Of a stretch of 64,000 bases of DNA, positions 1-10,820 are shown in pieces. The notes under the pieces are model-generated. The model did no database searches. It worked only from the letters and a program-made list of their open reading frames with translations, and was not told the origin of the DNA. Made by a program: the position numbers and the translations under genes. Origin of the DNA: Cryptomeria japonica (Eukaryota > Streptophyta > Pinopsida > Cupressales > Cupressaceae); assembly GCF_030272615.1 (NCBI RefSeq), contig NC_081408.1, positions 618,320,476-618,384,475 on the forward strand, written 5' to 3'. Every line of letters begins with the position of its first letter. Positions within the stretch are counted from its first letter, which is position 1.

Positions 1-660
1 TCTCATATACATATATATGATATACTATTATCAAATTACCAAAGTAAACTCATAAGTACGATATTTCATACATTTATACATATCTGCACATAAAGAACGT
101 ATAAACCTACGATCAATATTCATATCTAACCCATTAACAAAACAATCATACTTTAAAATAAGACATAATATTTCACATTCACTCATGCAACTTGGATTTA
201 GTTCAATCACCACTCAAATCTTGCAATAAATGCACATGTATAAACATATTTAAATCAATCTTGTACTCATTCCAAATTCATCATTCCAATTTAAACAAAC
301 ACTCAAATAAGGTTATTTAAATCATCCATCTTTTCAAGATTTAAATTATAAATCCTAATGTGGTGTGTGAGAGATTCCATTTATTCTAACGAAATACAAG
401 AGCTAAGACAACTCTACCTGAACCATGTTCTCGCCTTCATCAGCGTTCACCAGTTCCTGTATTCACTTGCACTTAGTTGCTCATTAGCAATGACAATCCC
501 AATTTTGCAATAAAAATTATTACTAATCATTCAATTGTATATAAATCATTTCGGTGCATTCGATCTCCTATCTTATTTCATTAACAATTCCAATTTCATT
601 TGCGAAAAATAAACATTATTTTCCTAATTAAATAATTGTGGAAAAATAGGGTTTGTGACA
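1..660 (+). repeat. Probable 3' part of a Ty3 5' LTR
   Basis: This AT-rich stretch has no coding signal. It ends in ...gggtttgtgaca at 660, and is followed by ttttgtatcgttgcct, which resembles a degenerate initiator-Met primer binding site with about four mismatches. A Ty3 gag frame starts about 250 bp further on, as expected for the leader after a 5' LTR. The left LTR boundary is outside the window, so the call is an inference from position and the CA end only. Confidence 0.35.
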
Positions 661-911
661 TTTTTGTATCGTTGCCTAGAAAACAATTCCACATGAAGAG
701 TTCCTACTATTGGAGGATCATTGAAAGTGATACCAACTAATCAAGATAAAAGGCTTGAGGCATTGAGATATTATTTGAAATTTTTGTAATTCATTGTTAA
801 GGATCAACAATTTTGTGTATGAGAAGATTGTGTTTCAGTCCTTTACCATTATTGGTATCTGAAAATGAAGGAGCCCCTGTTAATGTAAGAGAAGACCTTA
901 TTTTCCAAGAG

Positions 912-1595
912 ATGGCATTCAAGGTTAAAGGAAGAGGATGAGGTTGAGGAAGAACAACTACAAATATAGTGATTCTAGAAGAAATGAGACATATTCAGGC
1001 ACAATTGCAGGTAATGAAACTTGCACAATGAAGAGGTGTTGACATGGAATATGTTAGTGACAGAGAGGAAGAACCTCAAGAAGAAGAGGTAGAACTTGAG
1101 GTAGATGGATTCGAAACAAAAATTGTCAGAGTAATTGTGGGAGCGAGTTTGAAACAAAATTTGGAGGTTCTCATGTATGAAGGTAGCTTGGATGCTAAGG
1201 AGCTGATCAACTTGATTAGTACAATGAACAAATATTTTGAGTACAAAAATGTCGCTGGTGACAAGAAGGTGGAATTTGCAATAATTCAATTGAAGGTTCA
1301 TGCATCCCTTTGGTAGTATGGAGTACAAGATGAAAGGAGATAGAAACTAAAGTCTAGGATCAAGAGCTAGGACAAAATGATAGCCAAACTCAAAGGTAAA
1401 TTCTTGCCTAAAGATCACCAACTTAATATTTTTTTAAAATTGCAAAATCTTAAACAAAAAGAAATGTCAATTAAGGATTATATTGAAGAATTTTATAGGT
1501 TGACCATTGATTTGGTCATATTAAAGATGACCTTGAAAAGATGGCTTGATATCTCAATGGATTGAGATATAATATTCGGGATGAAATTAACCTTT
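912..1595 (+). pseudogene. Ty3 (Gypsy) gag fragment
   Basis: This is a remnant of the Gag capsid protein of a Ty3-type retrotransposon. One frame starts at the ATG at 912. It shows an acidic stretch (EREEEPQEEEVELEV-like), then YEGSLDAKELINLISTMNKY and FAIIQLKVHASLW, the usual start of a plant Ty3 gag domain. The second part, from 1377, contains KGKFLPKDHQLN and a Q..MSIKDYIEEFYRL segment typical of the gag middle region. Stops interrupt the frame near 945, 1314 and 1370, and a frameshift occurs near 1515, after which DLEKMA- and IRDEINLL-like residues can still be read. The frame ends abruptly at 1595, where Copia-1 begins. No zinc knuckle or pol follows, so the rest of the Ty3 element is lost or lies elsewhere. 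Family-level identification is firm and lineage is not determined. Confidence 0.8.
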
Positions 1596-4134
1596 TGTTG
1601 GATATTGTTGCTGCTAGGATATATTGTTGTCATTGACGTCAATATATTCCTGTGTTTTGGTGATTTGGTGATTGTAGAAAGTTGATCTAGTTGGTTTATT
1701 TGTTTGGGATGTTGAATCAACTAGAGATACTTCATTCTTTATTGATTCCATGATTCTATGTGGTGATTTGATCGAGTTGAGGATTCTCATATGAAGATTA
1801 GTTTTCAGTGCTCTGGTACGATCATATCTTAAGTTGAGGATTTGGGAGTGTGTTTTGGATGTTCATGTGTATCTTCATTTCAAATGGTTTGTGATTTGGT
1901 GCTCCACAAGTTATCTTTCTAGTCCGAATTGTTGTTGTTAAGTGTTTTTGAGTGTTAGCATGTAGATCGATGAAGATTTGATTAAGTGGTGTTGGTGCAG
2001 CTATTGTGGATGGTTCCTATTGGGCATTGTTGCTCCTAGGATATGTTGTTGTCATTGATGTCAACATATTCCTGCTCTAGTGATTGCTGATTGGTTTATT
2101 GGGATCATGGTTTGCTGTATGGAGTATTTCTAGTGTAATTATATTCATCTGTATTGGTTTTGGTAATCCAGGAAGCTTAATTGATCATATCAGATGGTTC
2201 GGTTTTGCAGTTTGTTTATCTGATCAGTGCTTTATAGAGTTCAGTATTTCCTCCGGTATATTCCAGTGTGATCAGATCTTGAGCTGATATTTTGGGAGAT
2301 TGTTTGGGATGGTCTTATGTATCTTCATTTCAGATGGTTCGTGATTTGGTGTTTCATAAATTATCTTTTCTTTGTGACAGTTGTTGTTATTTGAGTGTTC
2401 TTGAGTTTCAAATGTTGATCGATGAAGATTTGATAAGTGGTATTGGTACAACTGTTACTGATTCTAACGTGCTTGCTGGTGTTTCTGAAGTATGTCCTAT
2501 TTTTTTTATGATCTGCATTGATCGTTGTGCATGTTCTTGGTGATTTTGCTGAATCGGTGATGTTCTTCATGTTATGCAGTTTTTCCTAGTGGTGTAGCAT
2601 GGTGCGGTTGATCTTGGCATGAATTCCGGTGGAGTTGAGCATTTCGATATTTGGTTTAGGACCATGTTATGTCATCTATATCATTATATTGGTCCGATGG
2701 TCGATCTTTGTATTGTGTTATGTCATGTAATTTAAGTATCATGGTTGTGTCTGCATTATCAGAGAGTGGTGCATGTGCAAACAAGTGATTCATCCTTCGA
2801 CATTGTGATTTAGCAGAGATTGATGTTGTAGAGAAGACATTGTACTTAACCAGAACTGTCATTAGGAATTTGGAGATGTTATTCTTTCAGTTCATTCCTT
2901 CTGGATTATAGTTTGAATCTTTTTTTAAGCCAGTGAGACTTCATTGTAGCCTTCCAGATCATTATCTTTTGAGCAGAAATCTCTAGGTAGTGTGCCTGAA
3001 TGCTGATGCATTCCCCATTGTAATATTTTTACATACTACTGCAGAGTATCATATTATTGTGGGTAGGTTCCCACCATGGTTTTTTCCTTAACCAGGTTTT
3101 CCACATCAAAATCTTGGTGTTGTGTGTTGTGGTATCTACTTTCCTATCTTTGAAACTGTTGCAGTTTATCAGATCTATTTTTATGGTTTATTTTGTTGAT
3201 TCCGTAGAAAACTAATTCAGCCCCCCTCTCATTTTTCTCTCATTGTTGTTGCCAACAGTTCCAATGTGCTTGTTGGTCTTTCTTGATCGTGTCCTATTTG
3301 TTTTGGTGGTCTGCATTGATCACTATGTGCGGTATTGAAGATCTTATGGGTTTGGTGATATTCTTCGTGCTATGCAGTATTTTCGATGGTGTAGCGTGTT
3401 GCGGTTGATCTTGGCAAGATTTTTAGCGGTGATGCATATTCAAGGATTTGATTTGGGTCCATGCTATGTCATCTATGACATTGTATTGGTTTGGTGGTTT
3501 ATTTATGTATTGTTTGATGTAATTTTGTTATTAGGTGTTGAGGGTTTGAGTTGACCTTGTAGTCGGGGTTGATGAATTGTATAAATAGGTGTTAGATTTA
3601 TGTATGGTGATTGTGTCTACATTATCAGAGACTGGTATATGTGTGAATAAGTGAATTCATCTTTTGGTGTGGTGTATTTAGCAGAAAAATGTTGCAGAGA
3701 AGACAAATGTGCTTGTCCGGAATTGTCATCAAGCATTAGGAGATGTTATTCATTCAATTCATCTTAGCCGGATTGTAGTCTGAATATTATTGTAAGGTAG
3801 TGAACCTTCCCTAAGGGTTGAGGCCTTCTGGGTCATTGTATTTTAAGCAGTGAGCTCTAGGAAGTGTTCCTAAATGCATGTGTATTCCCCATTGTAATAT
3901 TTACACATACTACTGCAGAGTATCATCTTATTGTGGGTAGGTTCCCACCATGGTTTTTCCCTTAACCGAGTTTTCCATGTAAAAATCTTGGTGTTATGTG
4001 TGTTGTTGTTACTTTGTTCATCTTTATTATTGTTGCAGTTTATTAGATATGAGATTGTTCTATAATTGTATAAACCAGTGAAAATTGATTCACCCCCCCC
4101 ACCTCTTAGTTTTCCTTAATTGTTGTTGCCAACA
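1596..4134 (+). repeat. 5' LTR of Copia-1, split by a solo LTR
   Basis: This LTR starts TGTTGGATATTGTTGCTG at 1596 and ends TTGTTGCCAACA at 4134, directly before the primer binding site. Segments 1596-2017 and 3258-4134 belong to this LTR, and 2018-3257 is an inserted solo LTR of the same family. Near the end it carries a C-rich tract (gattcaccccccccacctctta, 4087 onward) that reappears in the other Copia families of this window. Confidence 0.85.
2018..3257 (+). repeat. Solo LTR nested inside its own family's 5' LTR
   Basis: It begins TATTGGGCATTGTTGCTCC (mutated TG start) and ends GCCAACA. It is flanked by the 5-bp target duplication GTTCC at 2013-2017 and 3258-3262. Its first 440 bp align with 1596-2017 and its later part aligns with 3263-4134 (shared segments around aatgtgcttgctggt, cattgatc and gcggttgatcttggca). 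No internal domain or primer site lies inside, so it is a solo LTR left by recombination of a second insertion. Confidence 0.85.
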
Positions 4135-4136
4135 AT

Positions 4137-4149
4137 TGGTATCAGAGCT
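4137..4149 (+). promoter_or_regulatory. Primer binding site (initiator Met tRNA), Copia-1
   Basis: TGGTATCAGAGCT lies 2 bp after the LTR end and is complementary to the 3' end of plant initiator Met tRNA. It would prime minus-strand cDNA synthesis. Confidence 0.92.
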
Positions 4150-4190
4150 ATATCCTCCAAAAGAAGCTTGAGCACTTGAGGAGATCCAGG

Positions 4191-5267
4191 ATGGCAACTT
4201 ATGTGTTTAAGAAGGAGAGTTTGAGATTTGAGGGAAATAACTACATTGTATGGAAGGACCAGATGGAAGTTCATTTGAAGTGTCTTGGAGAAGAGTATTG
4301 GAACATTACAAAGAATACCTATAATGTTCCTCATAATGGACCAATTACTACTGTTGAGATCAAGGATGTTGAACATAACATAAGAGCTAAGGAAGCATTG
4401 CTGAGTGCCTTGACCGATTCACAAATGACAAATGTGATGGGTTTGCAGACTGCACATGAGATCTGGGAGAAGTTAGAAACCTTGTATGAAGGAAATAAGC
4501 ATGTCAAAGTTGCTAAGTTATAGAGTTTGAAAGGAAAGTATGAGGTGTTGAAGATGCGAGAATATGATAACATATCTACCTTTATGGCTAAGGTGAATGA
4601 ACATGTCTTAGGTATTTAATTTGCCTGTGGAATTCTTGAAGAAGATGAGATTCTTGCTAGAGTGCTAATATATTTGCCTCCTGCTTACAAGCCTAAAGTA
4701 GTTTATATTGATGAGATCTGAAGTGTGACTACCGTGACAAGGGACACATTGGTTGGTAAGCTTGCTGCCTTTGAGTTGAGTGAGTTTGGAGAATCACATG
4801 GAAAATATGAGACTGCATTCAGAGCCTCTGTATGTGGGAAAAAAAAGTATGATCTGGGAGAAAGTTCATGTTGGGTTTCTAGATATGAAAGAGAAAAGAG
4901 AGAGATGGAAGAGAAAGAATGAGAGTTGGATGAGCTTGAAGTCCTTATTGATAGAAGATTGCCTAACATAGCTGGTAACTATGATGGAAAGTTACCTTTG
5001 AAATGTTTCTCTTGTAATAAGATAGGACATTTTGCTTCTAGGTGTCCTGAAAGAATGTCTAGGTATGATAAGCATGACAAATTTGAAAAGAATGATACAT
5101 ATGAAAAGAATGATAAGCATGATAAGCCCTACAAGCCTAACCAAAAGTTTAGATATCAAAAGAGATGTTATTATGCTGATGATGAAGGTGTGACTGATGA
5201 AGAGTCTAAAAATGGGAATTCAGAAGATGATTTGGTACCAATAAATCCTACAAGCTGCATTGTTTAG
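4191..5267 (+). pseudogene. Copia-1 gag with zinc knuckle
   Basis: This encodes a Copia Gag capsid/nucleocapsid. The start ATG at 4191 follows the leader. The first 110 residues show the plant Copia gag pattern (FEGNNYIVWKDQMEVHL, then KEALLSALTDSQMTNV and AHEIWEKLETLYEG). Stops at 4521 (TAG), near 4617 (TAA), near 4720 (TGA) and near 4920 interrupt one otherwise continuous frame. A CCHC zinc knuckle CFSCNKIGHFASRC sits at about 5005-5046, followed by a K/D/Y-rich repeat (KYDKHDKFEKND-like) and an acidic DEGVTDEES segment. The TAG at 5265 ends the segment before protease. Confidence 0.88.
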
Positions 5268-5276
5268 GAGAAAGCT

Positions 5277-5650
5277 TTGGCTATTAAGATTGAAGAGAAA
5301 GATGAATGGGTGATTGACATCGGTTGTTCACATCATATGACAGGTGATAAAAGAAAATTTGTGAATATGGAGAAGTATGATGGTGGTATAGTGAGATTTG
5401 GAGATGATAAAGCTTGTGTGATCCATGATAGAGGTTCAATTTCTTTTGATGGTAAGTATAATAATGATGACATCTTGTATGTTGAAGGTTTGAAGCATAA
5501 TATTTTGAATGTTGGATAGATGGTTGACAAGGGATATGATTTGCAATTCAAGAATGGTAAATGCAAGATCCTAAATGCCTTTGGTATAGAGATTGCATCA
5601 GGGACTAAGACTAAAGGTAATATTTTTCACTTGAATGCTAACCTGAGAAA
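5277..5650 (+). pseudogene. Copia-1 protease region
   Basis: This is an aspartic protease remnant in the same frame as gag. The catalytic motif is read as WVIDIGCSHHMTGD, so the D-S-G triad has become D-I-G, which would be expected to inactivate the enzyme. A second conserved block (VRFGDDKACVI and DILYVEGLKHNILNVG) follows. A TAG at 5517 interrupts it, and a frameshift near 5640 separates it from the integrase. Confidence 0.8.
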
Positions 5651-5656
5651 ATTTGT

Positions 5657-6615
5657 TTGATTGCTCAGATTGATGAAAGTTGGTTGTGGCATAGAAGGAT
5701 GTGTCATCTTAACTTTGATTGTATGATAAGGATAAGCTCTACTCAAGTTGTTAAAGATTTGCCTAAAATTGTGAATCCATCTAATCTTGTATGTAGAGAA
5801 TGTCAGTTGGGAAAGATAATAAGAACTACATTCAAGAGAAATTTGTAATCATCTAATGGATTGTTAGATCTTGTCCATACTATTTGTGTGGTCCTACAAA
5901 AGTGAGAAGCATACAGAGTGACAAATATTTCATGTTTTTGATTGATGATTATTTTAGGATGATGCGGGTGACCTTTCTAAGGGAGAAATTAGAAGCATTG
6001 AAAAAATTCAAGATATTCAAAGCTAAGGTGGAGACTGAGACAGGGTTGAAGTTGACGTGCCTGAGATCTGACAGAGGAGGAGAATTTACATTTGGTGAGT
6101 TTGATTCATTCTGTGAGAGGAATGGAATTAGAAGACAGTTATCTGCTCCTAGAACCCCTAAGCAGAATGGAGTTGTTGAAAGGAATAACAAAACCATTTT
6201 GGATGTTGCAAGGACTATGCTAATTGAAGGAAATGTTGCACAAACCTTTTGGAGAGAAGTTGTTAGCACTACTATTTACACATTCAACCATATGCATATA
6301 AAAGGTGATTCTAGTAAGAGTCCTAATGAGTTATGTCTTGGTCATGCTCCTACAATTAGATATTTTAGAAATTTCAAAAGAAAGTGTTATATCAAGAGAG
6401 ATGAGGATATAGGAAAGTTTGATGCAAGATGTGATGAAGCAATCTTCGTGGGTTATTCTACTAAGAGCAAGGCCTGCCGGTGTTACAACAAGAGACAAAA
6501 TAAGATAGTGGAAAGTGCAAATGTAAAAGTTGATGAATGTCATGGAAAGGAGATCGGAGCATGTAGATATGAGTTTGATGATCAAGATGTTATTTTGTGT
6601 AGATTGAGATCTTAA
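5657..6615 (+). pseudogene. Copia-1 integrase
   Basis: This remnant would have inserted the cDNA into the genome. The GAG-pre-integrase zinc region reads WLWHRRMCHLNFDC ... CRECQLGK (HHCC, 5670-5815). A stop and a frameshift near 5850-5880 separate it from the catalytic core. There LRSDRGGEFTFGEF and QLSAPRTPKQNGVVERNN carry the second Asp and the Glu of the D,D35E triad, while the first Asp (usually in LIHTDLCGP) falls in the damaged junction. The C-terminal part FWREVVSTTIYTFN and IFVGYSTKSKACR is well preserved. Confidence 0.85.
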
Positions 6616-6767
6616 AACAAAATGCTCCAGTAGAGACAATTAATCCGGATATTGTTGTTGCCGGTGAAGAAGTTCAAGAACCTGAGAATTAGAACAATCA
6701 AAAGACTTCAAGGTATGTAAGATTGAATCATTCAAAAATTTAGATTATTGGTGATAAAAATAAAGGT

Positions 6768-7218
6768 GTGATGACTAGGAGAAGGATTGCTACTAAAGAA
6801 ATATGTTTGATTTCCAAGATTGAACCTAAAGATGTTGTAGAAGCATGTAAAGATGAGAATTGGATAAAATCTATGGAAGAAGAGTTGAATCAGATTGATA
6901 AGAATAACACATGGGAACTTGTTTCGAGACCTAAAGACAAGAATGTGATTGGCACTAAATGGGTGTTTTGAAATAAACTGAATGAATTTGGTGAAGTGGT
7001 AAGAAACAAAGCAAGATTGGTATGTAAAGGGTGCTCTCAGATGGAAGAAATTGATTATGAGGAGACATTTGCTTTGGTAGCTAGAATTGAAATTGTTAGA
7101 TTGTTGCTTGCATATGTTGCTTACAAGAATTTCAAGGTATATCAGATGGATGTTAAGTCATCCTTTTTTAACAATGACCTTGAAGAGGAAGTCTAAATTG
7201 AGAAAGAAAATGGATTTT
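6768..7218 (+). pseudogene. Copia-1 reverse transcriptase, truncated
   Basis: This is the N-terminal third of a Copia RT. WIKSMEEELNQIDKNNTWEL and NVIGTKWVF mark its start, then a TGA at 6969, then [12 protein letters not shown] and the motif A region YQMDVKSSFF. The sequence stops matching RT after about 7218. The FVDD catalytic box is absent, so the fragment is non-functional. Confidence 0.85.
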
Positions 7219-7450
7219 TTTAGTAACAATCAAGAAGGAAGACTGAGAGGGGGGGTGAATCAGTCTTCACCGGATCACAACAAATTAAACTCAAAAACAC
7301 AAACTGATAAATTGCAACAATAATAGATAAACAAATTAACCACACAACACACAACACCAAGATTTTGGAGAGTCCAAGGAACCAGGGTTCCTATACGATG
7401 GAGCCTTAGTAATTGGAGACTCCAAGGAACTAGGATTCTAGGTTGGGGTA
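7219..7450 (-). repeat. LTR fragment of another Copia family
   Basis: The sequence ctgagagggggggtgaatcagt at 7243-7264 is the reverse complement of the C-tract block found near the LTR ends of the other Copia elements here, in the same orientation as in Copia-2 and Copia-4. It is followed by an A-rich stretch with caccaagattttgg. No second LTR or TG/CA pair could be fixed, so the extent is approximate. Confidence 0.45.
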
Positions 7451-7499
7451 GAGGCAAGGGAAAATTTGCCCTCCTCCAAAGGGCCTAAACAATCCACAA

Positions 7500-8870
7500 A
7501 CCTATCCAAAGTCTCAGTTATGGACAACTACTTGAGTTCAATAATAACATCAGCTTGTTTAGGAGGGGTCTCCATGATCTTAAGGATCTCATCTATAAAT
7601 GTGTAGATAGATCCTTCCAACATTTGTTGAGGGAGATTGTTAGCAATCTTCAAAGACCCATCCATTATCTTAGTAGGTTCCTCTAGTCTTTTGGGATCGT
7701 CAACAATCTTCAAATGACCATCCTTTGTCCTAGCAAGATCCAACTTAATTGGAGCTAGTGAAACAGACCCATGAATTTTTGAGGTGGCTCATTAGGTACC
7801 TTACAATCAAAGATAAGGTGACTTGGCTTGAAAAATTCTTGGCAGAAGGTTGTAGCATTTTCATAAAAAATGGGTTGAGTCCATTTACCCAGCTTAGACT
7901 AAAGGGAGATAGAAGTAGGGAGTGTTTTGTTAATATCAATGTTCACACACAAATGAGCAAAAACTAACCTTGATTTAGTAGAGGTGACTCCATCCATAGC
8001 AACAAAGTTGCCAAATGAGTTGGCAATCTAGTTTTCATCATCCCAAAACTCAAGCTACAAACTAGGTAGGAAAACCCAAACATAAGTTGATCTTCTCAAG
8101 TCCATAGCAAGGTCAAACCCCAGTTTCCATCTACACAAAGATAGTTGTTGTTTACCATATGACCATGGCCCCCTCGAGATAAATACAACAAGAACCTCCC
8201 AATGGTAGATTTGAACAAAAAGAGGCCATTTGACATAGCACTTATAGTGATTTTACCTTTGAGTTTCCATTTCTAGCCGGTCCAACTCCTAACCATACCA
8301 ATAGTTGGACATAAAGAAAACAAAATGCCAACCAATATATTCAATCCATAACATAGTTCGACAACTTAATTGAGGTCCCTTCATCAGTAGCAAGATATTT
8401 TAGTGAGGCTTTGGGTTCACCAAGGATCATCGTATTCCCATCAAGCACATTCATTCAACCCTTGGGTGTCAAGCTATTTGGAAAATTTAAAGAAGGTATG
8501 AGCCTTGAACCTTCAATTGCAATAGTGGAATCAACTTCTTTCACCAAAAAGAACATCACCCAAAGGGGCATTGCCAACATCCCTACCAGACATGAACCTT
8601 GAACCTTCAACAGTAGTGGAAGGGACAATCTTGTCCACCACCAAAGAGGGATCAACCATAGTACCCAAAGGCATTTCCACTACCGAGTTGGTGATAGTAG
8701 GACCCAAGGGAAATATAATATTCTCTAAATTCATACCCAAAGGCATATCCACTATTGAAGAGGTGCCAATATGACCTAGGGGAACCATAACATTCTCTAA
8801 AGACAGTCCCCCATGTGAAAGATACTACAGAGGAGGCTTAGGAAGCGCAGAAGGTAGGGGGTTAGGGTAC
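7500..8870 (-). pseudogene. LINE ORF1 remnant (DUF4283 and CCHC knuckle type)
   Basis: Read on the minus strand, the N-terminal part (8870 to about 8400) is low complexity with repeated PLG units (VPLG, MPLG, FPLG). A DUF4283-like domain follows at about 8300-8000 (WKLKGKITISAMSNGLFLF, then a GPWSYGKQQLSLCRW-like strip in shifting frames, then VWVFLPSL). Next comes DDEN..IANSFGNFVAMDGVTSTKS and a knuckle WTQPIFYENATTFCQ..FKPSHLIFDCKVP at about 7960-7790, in which the second Cys reads as Phe. DUF4283 plus this knuckle is the usual ORF1 of plant L1-type retrotransposons. Several stops and frameshifts are present and no reverse transcriptase ORF2 follows, so this is an isolated ORF1 scrap. Confidence 0.65.
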
Positions 8871-9639
8871 CCCCAACAATATGCATCATGTGAGAAATTA
8901 AAACGAAAACATGACAAGAAAGTTGCAGAGCCAAAAACACTTACTCTACAGTTATATCTATGAAATTATTACAATTAATGTTACATAAGTGTTATAGTTA
9001 TGGCTTAATTAGTGTTGATTTAGGGTTAGGGCTAGAGCTTACAAATAAATTGGGTTCAAATAAAGTACCAATATCAACAATAATATATAAATATGATAAT
9101 TAATATATAAAATTAAATTAATAACATGATATGATGTGACCTTTAAACTTAAACATAAGTGAACATTAAGCTCTATTAAGCTTAAAGTATCAAGCTTGCG
9201 ACTCTAGTGGCCCAAGGGTAATTCGAAACTAAATTTATTTTGTGTAGGTGATCACTGAGTTGATTTTGTGTGGTAGTTCTAGTATCTCTACGATGACCTT
9301 GTTAGAAAATTCTCAATCTAATTTCCAAGCTTCATGTGTCACACGAGTTTCTTTTCTATTTTCTAAGGTAAATTATATCTTTTATTGTATAGAATTTGAC
9401 ACAACAGTTATCTTTTTACTATTAATGGAAAAACATTTATGTTTTGCTGATTGTTAATCAGGAATTGATATAGAGCTTTATTTTCAAATAGTAATACACT
9501 TATAAAGAAGTTAGCAAATTTTCTTTTTACTAAAGTGTTAATTATATTGCAAATTTTAAGGTACTGCTACTATTTTCCTGTCTAGATATACACATCTATT
9601 TATAAACATAATTGTCTCCTTAAAGATATTAATTTTCAA
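8871..9639. other. AT-rich DNA, nothing recognised
   Basis: I see no conserved coding pattern, terminal repeats or RNA gene. A 69-codon frame at 9248-9457 has no recognisable motif and is treated as chance. Confidence 0.5.
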
Positions 9640-10820
9640 ACAACTCACTACATAAACATTTCCTTTACTATTTATATCCTAGAATATACTATTTAAACAT
9701 TTCTTTTACTAATTAATGAATACAACAAAATGTACATTCTGAATAGACAGTATTACCATTAACGGGCTCACATCATACACCAACACACCCTAAAAAACAC
9801 ATCTATCACAACTCAACGCACATCACATGTTATACTCAGATACACTGAATATAACTTTCAATTCAATTTTACCACCATCGATAAATACTATCCCGTCAGA
9901 CTCAGATACACTGAATCCATGCTAAGATCTTGACAATTAAAGTTGTTCTATGTGCATTGATTAGTAAAGAAAGAAAGACAATTAAAAGTTGTACACCAGT
10001 TGTACAGCCTTCACTGCGCTTGCAACAATGTTCTCTGTTGTGCTGACAGAAAGTATGGATTTCCTATTTTTTTATAGTCGGTCGAAGTTATTCTGGTTCT
10101 AAAATAGATATTTCGTACAGTGTGATCAATCCGTACTACTGTTTTGGAGTCAGAATAGACGTGTCCTTTATAGTTCATTAATGGGCAGCAGTGGGAAGGA
10201 GGGAGTCAAGGTCATCATAATTGTCCTCCACTCAAGTCATATAATTATCTCCAATTCAAATATTTGTCATTAAAATGTATTGTTTATGTGAGGATTTATA
10301 AATATTTGTAGTAATTTTTGTATATTTTTCAAGATTGAACTCTAGATTAAAGTACTAATTTTTGTAGTAATGAGATCAAACTGTTTATTAAACCATTATT
10401 TTAGTATTCTTTATGTAATTTAAAATATGTAGGATCTGTCACAAATGCATAAAAACAACTAACAAACATAAATTAAATCTATTGCTACTTATTTAAAAAA
10501 GTAAACCCTAATACTCACTTATTGATTATTATCCTCCATCATTTTAAACTTTTTTGATCTCTACAAAACACATCATACCTCAAAACTGGTAGGGATTCGA
10601 TTTCAATCCAATTTGCAGTTCCAATGCAAATTTTTGACATGACAAACACTCCCTAATTTGGGTTATCAGGTGGGAGTTCATAAAAATCAATTTGCATATT
10701 AAGAACCATCAACAAGAAGTCACCATAATCATGAAACTCGGTGCTTTTTTGGATAAAGAAAAATCTATCAAAATTACGTGGATGTGTTGTTCCTATTTTA
10801 ACTTTTCATAAACATATCCT
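9640..10820. repeat. Duplicated segment, copy A (left part)
   Basis: This non-coding DNA aligns colinearly with copy B. 9640-9760 (cactacataaacatttc ... gaatagacagtatta) matches 21815-21945. 10010-10820 matches 62570-63590 (for example caacaatgttctctg, gggaaggagggagtcaa, cctcaaaactggtag and acttttcataaa). Copy A continues beyond Copia-2 at 18309-18541 and beyond the solo LTR at 19986-20060. The two copies differ at many single bases, so the duplication is old. Confidence 0.75.

Larger units (their letters stand above)
1596..7218 (+). mobile_element. Copia-1: 3'-truncated Ty1/Copia retrotransposon
   Basis: The order is 5' LTR (1596-4134, with a solo LTR inside), primer binding site, gag, protease, integrase and the first third of reverse transcriptase, which is the Copia order with integrase before RT. 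Gag to protease stays in one frame with several stops. Frameshifts follow near 5640, 5870 and 6700. RT ends just after motif A (QMDVKSSFFNNDLEEEV, about 7195), where the sequence changes to an unrelated LTR scrap. The FVDD box, RNase H and 3' LTR are therefore missing. The element interrupts the Ty3 gag at 1595/1596. No target duplication can be tested because the 3' end is gone. Confidence 0.9.

Noticed and set aside
1596-2017. Separate short repeat element upstream of the solo LTR
   Set aside because: It aligns with the first 440 bp of 2018-3257 and joins 3258 onward through the GTTCC duplication, so it is the front of the split Copia-1 LTR.
9248-9457. 69-codon open frame that could be a small gene
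   Set aside because: Hydrophobic, AT-driven composition, no recognisable motif, and no support from the paralogous copy.
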